Shown here: piece after piece, positions 44,253 to 52,932 of the stretch | Position numbering within the stretch: position 1 is the stretch's first letter | Layout of the letters: each line of letters opens with the position of its first letter | Assembly: GCF_006874475.1 (NCBI RefSeq) | Contig: NZ_VIRM01000030.1 | Location: 49,028-113,027 of the forward strand | Direction of reading: 5' to 3' | Length of the DNA: 64,000 bases | DNA from: Microbispora hainanensis | GTDB taxonomy: Bacteria > Actinomycetota > Actinomycetes > Streptosporangiales > Streptosporangiaceae | Program-made: the position numbers and the translations under genes | Notes under the pieces: generated by a model | What the model was told of the DNA's origin: nothing | Database searches by the model: none | The model's input: the letters and a program-made list of their open reading frames with translations, nothing else

Positions 44253-46595
44253 ATGAGCTCCGCCGAGCACTGGAATGTGCCCGGTTACACGGTCACACGT
44301 GAGCTGGGCGCCGGAGGCGGGGGCCGCGTCGTCCTCGCCGTCCACGAGCGCTCCGGCGCTCCGGTGGCGATCAAGTATCTGTCGGAGGACCTGCGCCGGG
44401 ACGAGGGATTCGTCGTCCGCTTCCGGCAGGAGGCCCGCCTGCTCGTCGAGCTGAACGACCCGCACGTGGTGCGGCTCTACGAATACCTGGAGACCGGGCA
44501 GGGCGCCGCGATCGTCATGGAACTGGTCGACGGCCCCACCCTGCGGGCACTGTTGCGCGGGCAGGGCCCCACGGGTGCCGAGGCCGCGCTCGCCGTCCTC
44601 AAGGGCTCCCTGCTCGGCCTGGCCGCGGCGCACGCGACCGGCGTCGTCCACCGCGACTACAAGCCCGAGAACGTGCTGGTCACCGCCGACGGGGCGAGCA
44701 AGCTCGCCGACTTCGGCATCGCCGTGCGGTCCGGAGGAGCCCCCGGCGCACCGGCCGGCACCCCGCCGTACATGGCCCCCGAGCAGTGGACGGGCGCGGC
44801 GGCCTCGCCGACGTCCGACGTGTACGCCGCGACCGCGGTCTTCTTCGAGTGCCTGACCGGGCACCGGCCCTACCGGGCGACCGAGCACTCCGTCCTCCGG
44901 CACATGCACCAGACGGCGCCCGTGCCGGTCGAGGAGATCCCCGAGCCGCTGCGGCGCCTGGTCGCGCGCGGCATGGCGAAGGACCCCGCGCTGCGGCCGG
45001 CGAGCGCGGCCGCGTTCGTCTACGAGCTGGAGCGGGCCGCCGTGGCGGCGTACGGCCCGGACTGGGAGGAGCGGGGCCGGCGCAGGCTGGCCGCGCTCGC
45101 CGCCGCCCTCGCCGCGACCTTCCCGCTGAACCGGGCGCGCCCCTCGGAGACCGGCTCCTCGCTGTTCACCACGACGCTGCGGTCACTGCGGTCGTTGCGC
45201 AGCAAGGGCGTCCTGCTCACCGCCGGGGCCGTGCTGGTGGTGGTCGCGGGCGGCGGCATCGGCGCGTACGCGCTCGGCTCGGCCGGGACGCGCACCGCCG
45301 CGACGTCGCCGGGCGCCGGGACCGCGGGCACGGGAAACACGGGCGCGGGAAACACGGGCGCGGGAAACACTGGTGCGGAGAACACGACCGTGCCCGTCAC
45401 GGCGTCCGCGTCGCCGGTCGTCCCCGAGGAGACCCCGAGCGAGACGCCGGACGAGACGCCGGACGAGACGCCCGAGGCGACACCCGAGGAGACCTACGCG
45501 GAATCTCCCATGCCATCATCCAAGCCGTCCCGCATGCCGTCCCGCATGCCGTCCCGCATGCCGTCTCCCATGCCGTCGCCCAAACCGTCGCCCGTGGTCA
45601 CGCCGTCGCCCTCGGCGAAGCCCTCGCCATCGCCCTCTGTGTCCCCTTCGGCGAAGCCGTCGCCCTCGGCCTCGCTCACGAAGGTCGCCGAGCTGGATGT
45701 CGGCAGGCTGTCGTACCGTGCCGGAAGCGGTGCGGACGGCGCGACCGGCACCGGCACGGTCACCATCAGGACGAGCGGGCCGGGCAAGGTGACCCTGACC
45801 GTGCGCTTCACCGCGAACGGCACGGTGACCGCCACCCGCACGCTCACCCTCAGCGGCGCGACGACCTACACGCGCACCGTCTCCGGCGGCCTCGGCCGCG
45901 TCTGCTCGGGCACCTGGGGCATGAGCGTGACCACCAGCCCGGCCGGGCCCGGCGGCACCCGGACCGCCACGGCCAAGGCGCCGCCGTGCCCGACCTCCGT
46001 GACCTCGGTGAAGGTCGGCACACCGGCCGTGTCCTCGACCGGAGCCGTGACGGCCACCGTCACGGTGACCACCGACGGCACCGGCCCGGTGGACCTCACC
46101 GGACGGTTCTCCGCGCCCTCCTCGGGCGGCGGCACGAAGACGGTTCGCCTGTCCGGAGCGAAGACCTACACGCGCACGCTGTCACACGCCTTCTCCCGCC
46201 GCCCCTGCGGCGAGAAGGTCACGTTCGAGGCCTCGACCGACCCCGCGGCTCCGGGCGGCACGGCGGCGAGTTCGGCCACGGTGACCTGCCCCGCCTCCGT
46301 GAGCCAGGTGCGCGTGCAGAGCCTGACCATCAGCGGGACGACGGCCACGGCCACCATCGCCGTCACCGCGGGCAACACCTCCGCGGTGCGGTTGAACCTC
46401 GCCTGGGCGACCGGCGGCTCCACGGTGTCCACCCGGACCCTCAGCCTGTCGGGCAAGACCGCCTACACCGTCACGGCCACGTACACCTACTCCCGCTGGC
46501 CCTGTGACTCCTACGGCGTGACCGCGTCCACCTCGCCGGCCGCGGCGGGCGGCGCCTCCACGGTCACCCGGCAAACGGATTCGTGCATCAAATAG
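44253..46595 (+). CDS. Transmembrane Ser/Thr protein kinase with three extracellular repeats
   Basis: 780 aa. Kinase domain (about 10-275): Gly loop LGAGGGGRV, VAIKYL, HRDYKPEN, ADFGIAV, GTPPYMAPEQW. The juxtamembrane region is Arg-rich; TM lies at about 325-345. Outside the cell a Pro/Glu/Thr and then Pro/Ser/Met-rich linker with 12/15-bp minisatellites is followed by three ~85-residue beta-rich repeats, each with one Cys pair (R-V-C-S-G-T-W / P-C-P; R-R-P-C-G-E / V-T-C-P; R-W-P-C-D-S / D-S-C-I). Ligand unknown. First of three linked kinase-type genes. Confidence 0.92.
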   Translation: MSSAEHWNVPGYTVTRELGAGGGGRVVLAVHERSGAPVAIKYLSEDLRRDEGFVVRFRQEARLLVELNDPHVVRLYEYLETGQGAAIVMELVDGPTLRALLRGQGPTGAEAALAVLKGSLLGLAAAHATGVVHRDYKPENVLVTADGASKLADFGIAVRSGGAPGAPAGTPPYMAPEQWTGAAASPTSDVYAATAVFFECLTGHRPYRATEHSVLRHMHQTAPVPVEEIPEPLRRLVARGMAKDPALRPASAAAFVYELERAAVAAYGPDWEERGRRRLAALAAALAATFPLNRARPSETGSSLFTTTLRSLRSLRSKGVLLTAGAVLVVVAGGGIGAYALGSAGTRTAATSPGAGTAGTGNTGAGNTGAGNTGAENTTVPVTASASPVVPEETPSETPDETPDETPEATPEETYAESPMPSSKPSRMPSRMPSRMPSPMPSPKPSPVVTPSPSAKPSPSPSVSPSAKPSPSASLTKVAELDVGRLSYRAGSGADGATGTGTVTIRTSGPGKVTLTVRFTANGTVTATRTLTLSGATTYTRTVSGGLGRVCSGTWGMSVTTSPAGPGGTRTATAKAPPCPTSVTSVKVGTPAVSSTGAVTATVTVTTDGTGPVDLTGRFSAPSSGGGTKTVRLSGAKTYTRTLSHAFSRRPCGEKVTFEASTDPAAPGGTAASSATVTCPASVSQVRVQSLTISGTTATATIAVTAGNTSAVRLNLAWATGGSTVSTRTLSLSGKTAYTVTATYTYSRWPCDSYGVTASTSPAAAGGASTVTRQTDSCIK

Positions 46596-46730
46596 GACCG
46601 GACACGGCCAGACGATTACTGACAACCCAGTCTGACTAAATCGTGACTTCTCAGCGCATTATCCGGTGCGTCACTAAGCTACGGTCTCGTCATTCGGCGG
46701 GGGCCCCAGGCGATGAGGAGACAGACCGTT

Positions 46731-48425
46731 ATGCACGGCCAGACGGGCGCCTGGCGCGTCCCCGGCTATACGGAGATTCGTGAACTCGGGACCGGGGGCG
46801 CCGGGCGGGTGATGCTCGCGCGGCACGACGCCGACGACATCCCTGTGGCGATCAAGTACCTGTCCGACGAGATGATGGGGGACCTCCACTTCGTCGCCCG
46901 GTTCCGGCACGAGGCCCGGCTGCTCGCCGCCATGGACCCGAGCCCCCACGCGGCGCGTTTCTACGAGTACGTCGAGACCGCGCGCGGCGCCGCCATCGTC
47001 ATGGAGCTGATCGACGGCGTCTCGCTGCGCGCGATGATCCGCTCGGAGGGCCCGACCGGTCCCGAGGCCGCGCTCACCGTGCTCAAGGGCTCGCTGCTCG
47101 GCCTGGCCGCGGCGCACTCCATCGGCGTGGTCCACCGCGACTACAAGCCCGAGAACGTCATGATCGAGGCCGACGGCACCAGCAAGCTCGTCGACTTCGG
47201 CATCGCGGCGCAGGCCGGCGAGGGGGTCAGGGCGGCCGGGACGCCGCCGTACATGGCCCCGGAGCAGTGGCAGGGAGGCAAGGCCGGGCCGGCGAGCGAC
47301 GTCTACGCCGCCACGGTCGTCTTCTTCGAGTGCCTCACCGGCGGACGGCCGTTCCGGGCGCAGAACATGGCCGCGCTGGCCCGCCAGCACCAGGCGACCC
47401 CTCCTCCGGTCGACGAGGTGCCGCCCCCGCTGCGCGACCTCGTGCAGCGCGGCATGGCCAAGCGGCCGGAGGACCGGTTCGCGTCGGCCGAGGAGTTCCT
47501 GCATGAGCTCGAAATGGTCGCCACCGACGTGTACGGCCCGGCCTGGGAGGATCGCGGACGGCGCCGGCTCGCGGCGCTCGCCGGGCTGCTCGTGCCGTTC
47601 TTCCCGCTGAAGGAGAACGCCCCCGAGGCCGGCACCGCGCTGGCCGAGACGAGCCTCGGCGGCCTGCTGAGCCGGACCCGCATGAAGATCGGCCTGACCC
47701 TGGCCGGCATGGTCGTGATCGCGGCCGGAACGGTGGCGCTGGTCCAGACCATGAGCGGCGACGCCACCCTGCAGGCCGGGACGTCGATCGAGACGTCGAG
47801 CCCGCCCGCGATCGATCCCTCGTCGATCGAGGTGGAGGACGAGTCCAGCGTCGGCTCCGGTGACGACTCGGGCGACGAGTCCGGCGGCGAGCCGACCCAG
47901 GAGCCCGGGAACGACACCCCCACCCCCGCGGTCACCAGCCCCGGGCCGGACACCCTGCCGACGAGTCCGACCGTGCGGCCGAGCACGACCAATCGGGCGA
48001 CCCCCAGGCCCAGCCTCTCGAAGACCCCGAGGCCGAGGCCCACGCCGACCCTCAGGCGCACCCCGAAGCCGAGGCCGTCGCCCACGCCCGCGCCCTCGGA
48101 CGACTCTGTCACGGTGGACCCGGGCGGCAACACGCCGGCGAACCCGCGGCCCAGCGCCACCCAGACCACCCGGCCGCCCACGACACGGCCGACGACGCAG
48201 CCCACCCAGCCCACGACACGGCCCACCCGGCCCACGACCCAGCCCAGCCAGCCGACGACGCAGCCCAGCACCCCCAGCGACCCGCCGCCCGTGCTGACGC
48301 TCTCGCCCGCTCCTCCTTCGGAGACTCCGACGGTCGGGCTCGCCGCCGCCCTGGTGACGACCGGGCTCGTTCCCGCCACACTGGCCATGGGACGCATGCG
48401 CGGACGGCACCGAAGGCGGCGGTAG
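46731..48425 (+). CDS. Transmembrane Ser/Thr protein kinase, paralogue
   Basis: 564 aa from the ATG at 46731 (GAGGAG upstream; ATG at 46713 gives 6 more residues). Kinase domain nearly parallel to the preceding gene: LGTGGAGRV, VAIKYL, HRDYKPENV, VDFGIAAQ, GTPPYMAPEQW. TM at about 320-340. The external part is Ser/Asp then Pro/Thr/Arg rich, with no folded domain, and the protein ends with a second hydrophobic helix and a RGRHRRRR tail, so both termini face the cytoplasm. Tandem duplicate of the neighbour. Confidence 0.92.
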   Translation: MHGQTGAWRVPGYTEIRELGTGGAGRVMLARHDADDIPVAIKYLSDEMMGDLHFVARFRHEARLLAAMDPSPHAARFYEYVETARGAAIVMELIDGVSLRAMIRSEGPTGPEAALTVLKGSLLGLAAAHSIGVVHRDYKPENVMIEADGTSKLVDFGIAAQAGEGVRAAGTPPYMAPEQWQGGKAGPASDVYAATVVFFECLTGGRPFRAQNMAALARQHQATPPPVDEVPPPLRDLVQRGMAKRPEDRFASAEEFLHELEMVATDVYGPAWEDRGRRRLAALAGLLVPFFPLKENAPEAGTALAETSLGGLLSRTRMKIGLTLAGMVVIAAGTVALVQTMSGDATLQAGTSIETSSPPAIDPSSIEVEDESSVGSGDDSGDESGGEPTQEPGNDTPTPAVTSPGPDTLPTSPTVRPSTTNRATPRPSLSKTPRPRPTPTLRRTPKPRPSPTPAPSDDSVTVDPGGNTPANPRPSATQTTRPPTTRPTTQPTQPTTRPTRPTTQPSQPTTQPSTPSDPPPVLTLSPAPPSETPTVGLAAALVTTGLVPATLAMGRMRGRHRRRR

Positions 48426-49817
48426 ATGCGAGAAGGCGCGACGGTCGCGGGGCACCGGCTCACCGGCCGGACCCGGCGCAGCGAGGTCGGCACCTGGGCG
48501 GACGCGGTGTCCGCCGACGGACGGCCGTCCGGCGCGCTGCGATTCGATCCCCCGGCCGTCGCCACGGCCGGGGCACGCGAACGACTTGTCGCGGCGGTCG
48601 GCGCCGATCTGCGTCTCCAGTCGGATGGGCCGATCGGGCTGCTTCCCGTGATCGACCTGGTCGCCGCGCGTGACGAGGTCTGGCTGATCACCACACGGGC
48701 GACGCCGTCCGTCGCCGACCTGATGGCCGCCGGCCGCCTCGACCTGGGCGGCGCTGCGACCGTGCTCGTGGAGACCGCGCAGGCCCTGCTCGCCGTACAC
48801 GCCGCCGGGGCGGCGCACGGCGCGCTGCACGCCGGGACCATCGTGATCGGGGAGGACGGCTCGGCGCTGCTGGCCGAGCGCGGCCTGCTGCGGGCGCTGC
48901 GGGGCGAGCACGCGTCCGCGGAGCAGGACGTGGCGGCCTGGGCCGCGCTCGCCGGCGCGCTTGCCGCCGACTGCGGTCAGGGACACGCCGCCGCGGCGCT
49001 GCGGCGCGCGTCCGCCACCGCCGTGGCCCACGGGCTGGCCGCCGCGCGAGAAACCCTGCTCGGCGAGCGCGGCGCGTTCCCCGGCGTGGGCCGGGAAGGC
49101 CTCGCTCACGCGGCTCAGAACCTGTCGGCGCCCGCGTCCCCTGTGTCCCCCGAATACCGTGGGTCCCCCGAATATCCTGCGTCTCCTGAACACCCGGGAT
49201 ACCCCGCGGTCGCGGCGGCCGGTTCTTCCGGTGGCGAGGCGGTGACCCTGCTCGACCTGCCGGACGCCACCGAGGGCCCCGGCGACGTGATGATGCGGTT
49301 CGGGCCCGGGGTCCCGACCGAGACCACGGCCGCGCAGATCTGGCGGTCCGGGCAGACCTCCGCCGCCGTCACGGCCACCCACGCCGGCCGTCCGGCTCCC
49401 CGGCGGCGCCGCAGGCGCTCGACGGCGTGGGCGGGGACGCTGCTGCTGGCGATCCTGATCGCGGCGGCGATCCTCTGGCTGCGCCAGGCGCCCGCCGCGT
49501 CGCTCGCGGTGAGCGACGTCGACGTCAAGGCGCCCTCGAAGACGGTGCGCTGCGGCGGCACCGCCGACTTCGTCGGCATCGTCACGACCAACGGCGAGGC
49601 CGGCACCATCCGCTACCGCTGGCTCCGCAGCGACGGCCGCAAGCCGGTAGAGGGGGAGCAGCCGGTCTCCTCGGGGAACACGTCGGTGGATCTCCCCCTG
49701 CACTGGAACGTGAAGGGGTCGGGAACGTTCAAGGGCACGGCCACGCTCCGCATCCTGTCCCCCACGGCGTCCGGAAAACCGATCCAGGACAAGGCAAGTT
49801 TCACCTACAAATGCTGA
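48426..49817 (+). CDS. Pseudokinase-like membrane protein
   Basis: 463 aa, starts 1 nt after the kinase stop. The N-terminal ~215 residues carry a kinase-like trace (LLPVIDLVAARDEVWLITTR, ALLAVHAAGAAHGALHAGTIVIGEDGSALLAERG matching the catalytic-loop and DFG region) but no VAIK Lys, HRD or DFG, so catalysis is not expected. Then a Pro/Ser linker with SPEYP repeats, an Arg-rich patch, one TM (about 335-355) and an Ig-like external domain with one Cys pair. Likely regulates the two kinases; inference from operon position. Confidence 0.75.
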   Translation: MREGATVAGHRLTGRTRRSEVGTWADAVSADGRPSGALRFDPPAVATAGARERLVAAVGADLRLQSDGPIGLLPVIDLVAARDEVWLITTRATPSVADLMAAGRLDLGGAATVLVETAQALLAVHAAGAAHGALHAGTIVIGEDGSALLAERGLLRALRGEHASAEQDVAAWAALAGALAADCGQGHAAAALRRASATAVAHGLAAARETLLGERGAFPGVGREGLAHAAQNLSAPASPVSPEYRGSPEYPASPEHPGYPAVAAAGSSGGEAVTLLDLPDATEGPGDVMMRFGPGVPTETTAAQIWRSGQTSAAVTATHAGRPAPRRRRRRSTAWAGTLLLAILIAAAILWLRQAPAASLAVSDVDVKAPSKTVRCGGTADFVGIVTTNGEAGTIRYRWLRSDGRKPVEGEQPVSSGNTSVDLPLHWNVKGSGTFKGTATLRILSPTASGKPIQDKASFTYKC

Positions 49818-49823
49818 TTTCAT

Positions 49824-49829
49824 TAGTCT
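49824..49829 (+). promoter_or_regulatory. -10 hexamer (TAGTCT)
   Basis: TAGTCT ends 7 nt before the ATG of the DUF2510 gene; leaderless layout. Confidence 0.5.
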
Positions 49830-49836
49830 GGCGCGC

Positions 49837-50835
49837 ATGACGACGACCCCCGCCGGCTGGTATCCGGACCCGTACGGCTCCTCACTCCTGCGATGGTGGG
49901 ACGGCACTCAGTGGACCGACGCCACCCACGCTCCCGGGCAGGAGGCCGGAGCCCCGCAAGCCCCGCAAGCCTCCCAAGCCCCGCAGCAGGCGCCACACCA
50001 GACGCAGCCCCAGTGGGGGCCGATGAACCGGACGGCGCAGCTTCCGGTGCCCGAGTTCGGCGCGCCCCGGCGTACGGCGCCGGTCTGGCCGTGGGTCGTG
50101 GGCGGCATCGCCGCCGTGGTGGTGCTCGCGCTGGTCATCGGCGGCGCGGTCATCGTCCTGCGCGATCGCGCCTACACGGCCGGCGCCCGGCCGGACGTCA
50201 ACGCGACGGCCCCGCAGCTCGACCAGACCGTGCCGCCCGAGCAGGAGCCGCAGCAGTCCCTGCCGCCGCTGCCCCAGCTCCCCCAGCCGTCCGGCGACCG
50301 CATCACCGACCCGGTGACCGGCCTGTCGTACGCGTACCCGGGCGACAAGTGGGAGGTGCCGGAGTCGAAGGGCATCAACGACCCGGCCGACCAGCGGAGG
50401 CCGCTGTGGACGAGCGGCTGCACGGCGACGTCCCAGGCGAACTACGACGGCAGGGGCAGCGACTGGGTCGCCAGCGTCTACACCGCCGAGGTGCCCCAGA
50501 TCTTCCCCTACAGCGGCCCGCAGAGTTTGGGGCAGCTGTCCCAGTCGCTGCTGCTCACCTACGAGAACGACTTCTACGGCATCCCGCACGAGCGCAAGAT
50601 CCTGCGCAACGAGGCGACGACCGTGAGCGGCAAGCAGGGCTGGATCTTCGAGTTCGAGATGGACTTCACCAAGGTCTCCGAGGCCAGCGGCCTGAAGTGG
50701 AAGAAGGAGAAGGGCGCGATCATCCTGGTGGACCGTGGTCGGAACGCCCGTCCCGCGATGCTGTACGTCTCGGTGCCGGACAACCTGGACCAGTCGATCC
50801 TCAAGCGTGTGGAGGACTCGCTTCAGTCTCAGTGA
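49837..50835 (+). CDS. DUF2510 membrane protein
   Basis: 332 aa. N-terminal DUF2510 (GWYPDPYGSSLLRWWDGTQWTD), a Gln/Pro/Ala-rich linker with 9-bp repeats, one TM (about 83-105) and an external domain with one Cys but no catalytic motif; the region WKKEKGAIILVDRG and PAMLYVSVPDN ends it. Found in actinomycete envelope proteins; function unknown. Own TANNNT promoter, so not necessarily in the kinase operon. Confidence 0.82.
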   Translation: MTTTPAGWYPDPYGSSLLRWWDGTQWTDATHAPGQEAGAPQAPQASQAPQQAPHQTQPQWGPMNRTAQLPVPEFGAPRRTAPVWPWVVGGIAAVVVLALVIGGAVIVLRDRAYTAGARPDVNATAPQLDQTVPPEQEPQQSLPPLPQLPQPSGDRITDPVTGLSYAYPGDKWEVPESKGINDPADQRRPLWTSGCTATSQANYDGRGSDWVASVYTAEVPQIFPYSGPQSLGQLSQSLLLTYENDFYGIPHERKILRNEATTVSGKQGWIFEFEMDFTKVSEASGLKWKKEKGAIILVDRGRNARPAMLYVSVPDNLDQSILKRVEDSLQSQ

Positions 50836-50858
50836 CGTCCCCATTTACCCTTCAGCAT

Positions 50859-50864
50859 TACTCT
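50859..50864 (+). promoter_or_regulatory. -10 hexamer (TACTCT) of orn
   Basis: TACTCT ends 6 nt before the orn ATG; leaderless layout. Confidence 0.5.
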
Positions 50865-50870
50865 TGAGCC

Positions 50871-51467
50871 ATGACTGACCCGCTGGTCTGGATCGACTGT
50901 GAGATGACCGGGCTCGACCTCGGCCGTGACGCGCTGATCGAGGTGGCCTGTGTCGTCACCGACAGCGAGCTGAACCAGTTGGATGAGGGCGTGGACGTCG
51001 TCATCAAGCCCCCCGCCGAGACGCTGGAGCAGATGTCCGAGGTCGTGCGGGAGATGCACACGGCCTCGGGGCTGCTCCAGGCGCTCTCGACGGGGGTGAC
51101 CCTGGCGGAGGCCGAGGCCGTCGTGCTCGACTACATCCGCTCCCACGTGGCCGAGCCCAAGAAGGCGCCGCTGTGCGGCAACTCCATCGCGACCGACCGC
51201 GCCTTCATCGCACGGGACATGCCGCAGGTGGACACGTTCCTGCACTACCGGATGGTCGACGTCTCGTCGATCAAGGAGCTGGCCCGCCGCTGGTATCCCC
51301 GGGTCTACTTCGCCTCTCCGGAGAAGCAGGGCGGGCACCGCGCGCTGGCCGACATCACCGAGAGCATCCGCGAGCTGCGTTACTACCGGGCCGCGGTCTT
51401 CGTGCCCCAGCCCGGTCCTGACTCCGCCACGGCCCGTGAGGTCGCGGAGGCCGTCTCCGGGCCCTGA
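50871..51467 (+). CDS. orn: Oligoribonuclease
   Basis: 198 aa DEDDh 3'-5' exoribonuclease that degrades 2-5 nt RNA (and pGpG): [10 protein letters not shown] with the first Asp and Glu, [18 protein letters not shown] and the [18 protein letters not shown] motif with catalytic His and final Asp. Normal length. Orn is essential or near-essential in actinobacteria. Monocistronic, followed by tRNA-His. Confidence 0.97.
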   Translation: MTDPLVWIDCEMTGLDLGRDALIEVACVVTDSELNQLDEGVDVVIKPPAETLEQMSEVVREMHTASGLLQALSTGVTLAEAEAVVLDYIRSHVAEPKKAPLCGNSIATDRAFIARDMPQVDTFLHYRMVDVSSIKELARRWYPRVYFASPEKQGGHRALADITESIRELRYYRAAVFVPQPGPDSATAREVAEAVSGP

Positions 51468-51548
51468 CCTCCGCAGGCGGCGATATTGGGGCGCGAACGA
51501 CTCCCAAATGCCGCTACACTTTCTTCGTACGCCTCGAACGGCGGACAT

Positions 51549-51625
51549 GGTGGGTGTAGCTCAGCTGGCAGAGCGCCAGGTTGTGGTCCTGGATGTCGTG
51601 GGTTCAAGTCCCATCACTCACCCCA
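51549..51625 (+). tRNA. tRNA-His (anticodon GTG)
   Basis: Acceptor stem GTGGGTG / CACTCAC (one G-T wobble), D-arm AGCTCAGCTGGCAGAGC, anticodon loop TTGTGGT, T-arm GGGTTCAAGTCCC, encoded CCA. A G at 51549 supplies the extra G-1 opposite the C73 discriminator, which is unique to tRNA-His. Followed by a strong terminator. Confidence 0.97.
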
Positions 51626-51630
51626 GTGGC

Positions 51631-51667
51631 GAACGGCCGGTCCTCACGGACCGGCCGTTCGTTTTTT
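51631..51667 (+). terminator. Rho-independent terminator after tRNA-His
   Basis: Perfect 13-bp stem GAACGGCCGGTCC / GGACCGGCCGTTC, TCAC loop, then GTTTTTT. Confidence 0.95.
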
Positions 51668-51700
51668 GCCGGTCTTTTTTCATGGGCGACTATCCGCCGC

Positions 51701-51724
51701 GTGTATACACTCGGGATATAGTCT
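51701..51724. promoter_or_regulatory. PadR operator and promoter
   Basis: Perfect 10-bp palindrome GTGTATACAC (51701-51710) followed 8 nt later by the -10 TAGTCT (51719-51724), which ends 6 nt before the padR ATG. Placement suits autorepression by the PadR protein. Confidence 0.65.
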
Positions 51725-51730
51725 GCGGGC

Positions 51731-52255
51731 ATGACCGTACCCCTCGCGTTGCTCGGCCTGCTGGAGCGGGAGCCGAGCCACGGATACGACCTGAAACGCG
51801 ACTACGACACCTTCTTCGGCCGGGGCAAGCCGCTGCCCTTCGGGCAGGTGTACTCCACGCTCGGCCGCCTCGCCAGGGACGGCAAGGTCACCGGGCAGAG
51901 TGAGCCGGGCGGCGGGCCGGACCGCAAGCGCTACGCGATCACCCCCCTGGGCAGGCAGGAGGTCGCCACGTGGCTGGCCGAGCCGGTCGCGGCCGAGCCA
52001 TACCTGCAGACGGTGCTGTTCACCAAGGTCGTGCTGGCGCTGATGCTGGGCCGTGACGCGGCCGGCTATCTGGACGCGCAGCGGGCCACGCACATGCGGC
52101 GCATGCGGGAGCTCACGGAGGTCAAGCGCGGCGGCCCCCTGACCGACGCCCTGCTGGCCGACCACGCCATGTTCCACCTGGAGGCGGACCTGCGGTGGAT
52201 CGACGTCACCCAGGCCCGGCTGGGGGCGCTGGCCGAGATGGTGCGTACGTCATGA
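51731..52255 (+). CDS. PadR-family transcriptional repressor
   Basis: 174 aa. PadR winged helix at the N-terminus (ALLGLLEREPSHGYDLKRDYDTFF, PLPFGQVYSTLGRLARDGKV, DRKRYAITPLGRQEV) and a C-terminal dimerisation helix region with the RMRELTEVKRG helix. PadR proteins repress exporters and detoxification genes until a drug or phenolic binds. The stop overlaps the ATG of the ABC ATPase gene (ATGA), so it heads its own operon. Confidence 0.92.
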   Translation: MTVPLALLGLLEREPSHGYDLKRDYDTFFGRGKPLPFGQVYSTLGRLARDGKVTGQSEPGGGPDRKRYAITPLGRQEVATWLAEPVAAEPYLQTVLFTKVVLALMLGRDAAGYLDAQRATHMRRMRELTEVKRGGPLTDALLADHAMFHLEADLRWIDVTQARLGALAEMVRTS

Positions 52256-52932
52256 TCATCGAGGCACGGGAGGTCGGCCGCTCCTACGGCAGCACGGTCG
52301 CGCTGCGCGAGGCGAACCTGTCGGTGGCCGCCGGCGAGGTCGTGGCGATCATGGGTCCCAGCGGGTCGGGCAAGTCGACGCTGCTGCACTGCCTGGCCGG
52401 CATCTTCACGCCGGACAGCGGCGAGGTGTGGTTCGACGGACGCCGCCTCGACACTCTCGACGACGGCCGGCGCAGCGAGCTGCGGCGCACCGCCTTCGGC
52501 TTCGTCTTCCAGTTCGGCCAGCTCGTTCCGGAGCTGACCGCGGCCGACAACGTGATGCTGCCACTGCTGCTGGGCCGTACGCGGAGGAAGGACGCCGAGC
52601 GGCGTGCGGCCGAATGGCTGGAACGGCTGGAGCTGGCCGACCTGGGCGGCCGGCGCACCGGGGAGCTGTCCGGCGGGCAGGCACAGCGCGTGGCGATCGC
52701 CAGAGCGCTGGTGACGCGGCCGCGGGTCGTGTTCGCCGACGAGCCGACCGGCGCGCTGGACACGCTCACCGGCGAACACGTGATGGACCTGCTGGTGGGC
52801 CTGGCCCGCGAGGAGGGCGCCACCGTGATCCTGGTGACCCACGACGCCCGGGTGGCCGCCTGCGCCGACCGGGAGGTCGTGGTGCGCGACGGCCGGGTCA
52901 GCGACCCGTACACGACCGGGGCGGTCCGATGA
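52252..52932 (+). CDS. ABC exporter ATP-binding protein
   Basis: 226 aa. Walker A GPSGSGKST, Q-loop FVFQFGQ, signature ELSGGQAQRVAIAR, Walker B VVFADEPTGALD, switch His VTHD. MacB/BceA-type like the copy at 2495, but not its close duplicate. Overlaps the upstream padR and the downstream permease, both as ATGA. Confidence 0.93.
   Translation: MIIEAREVGRSYGSTVALREANLSVAAGEVVAIMGPSGSGKSTLLHCLAGIFTPDSGEVWFDGRRLDTLDDGRRSELRRTAFGFVFQFGQLVPELTAADNVMLPLLLGRTRRKDAERRAAEWLERLELADLGGRRTGELSGGQAQRVAIARALVTRPRVVFADEPTGALDTLTGEHVMDLLVGLAREEGATVILVTHDARVAACADREVVVRDGRVSDPYTTGAVR

Noticed and set aside
46674..49907. 1077-codon minus-strand open frame
   Set aside because: Antisense to the second kinase and pseudokinase genes; low-complexity Arg/Gly composition.
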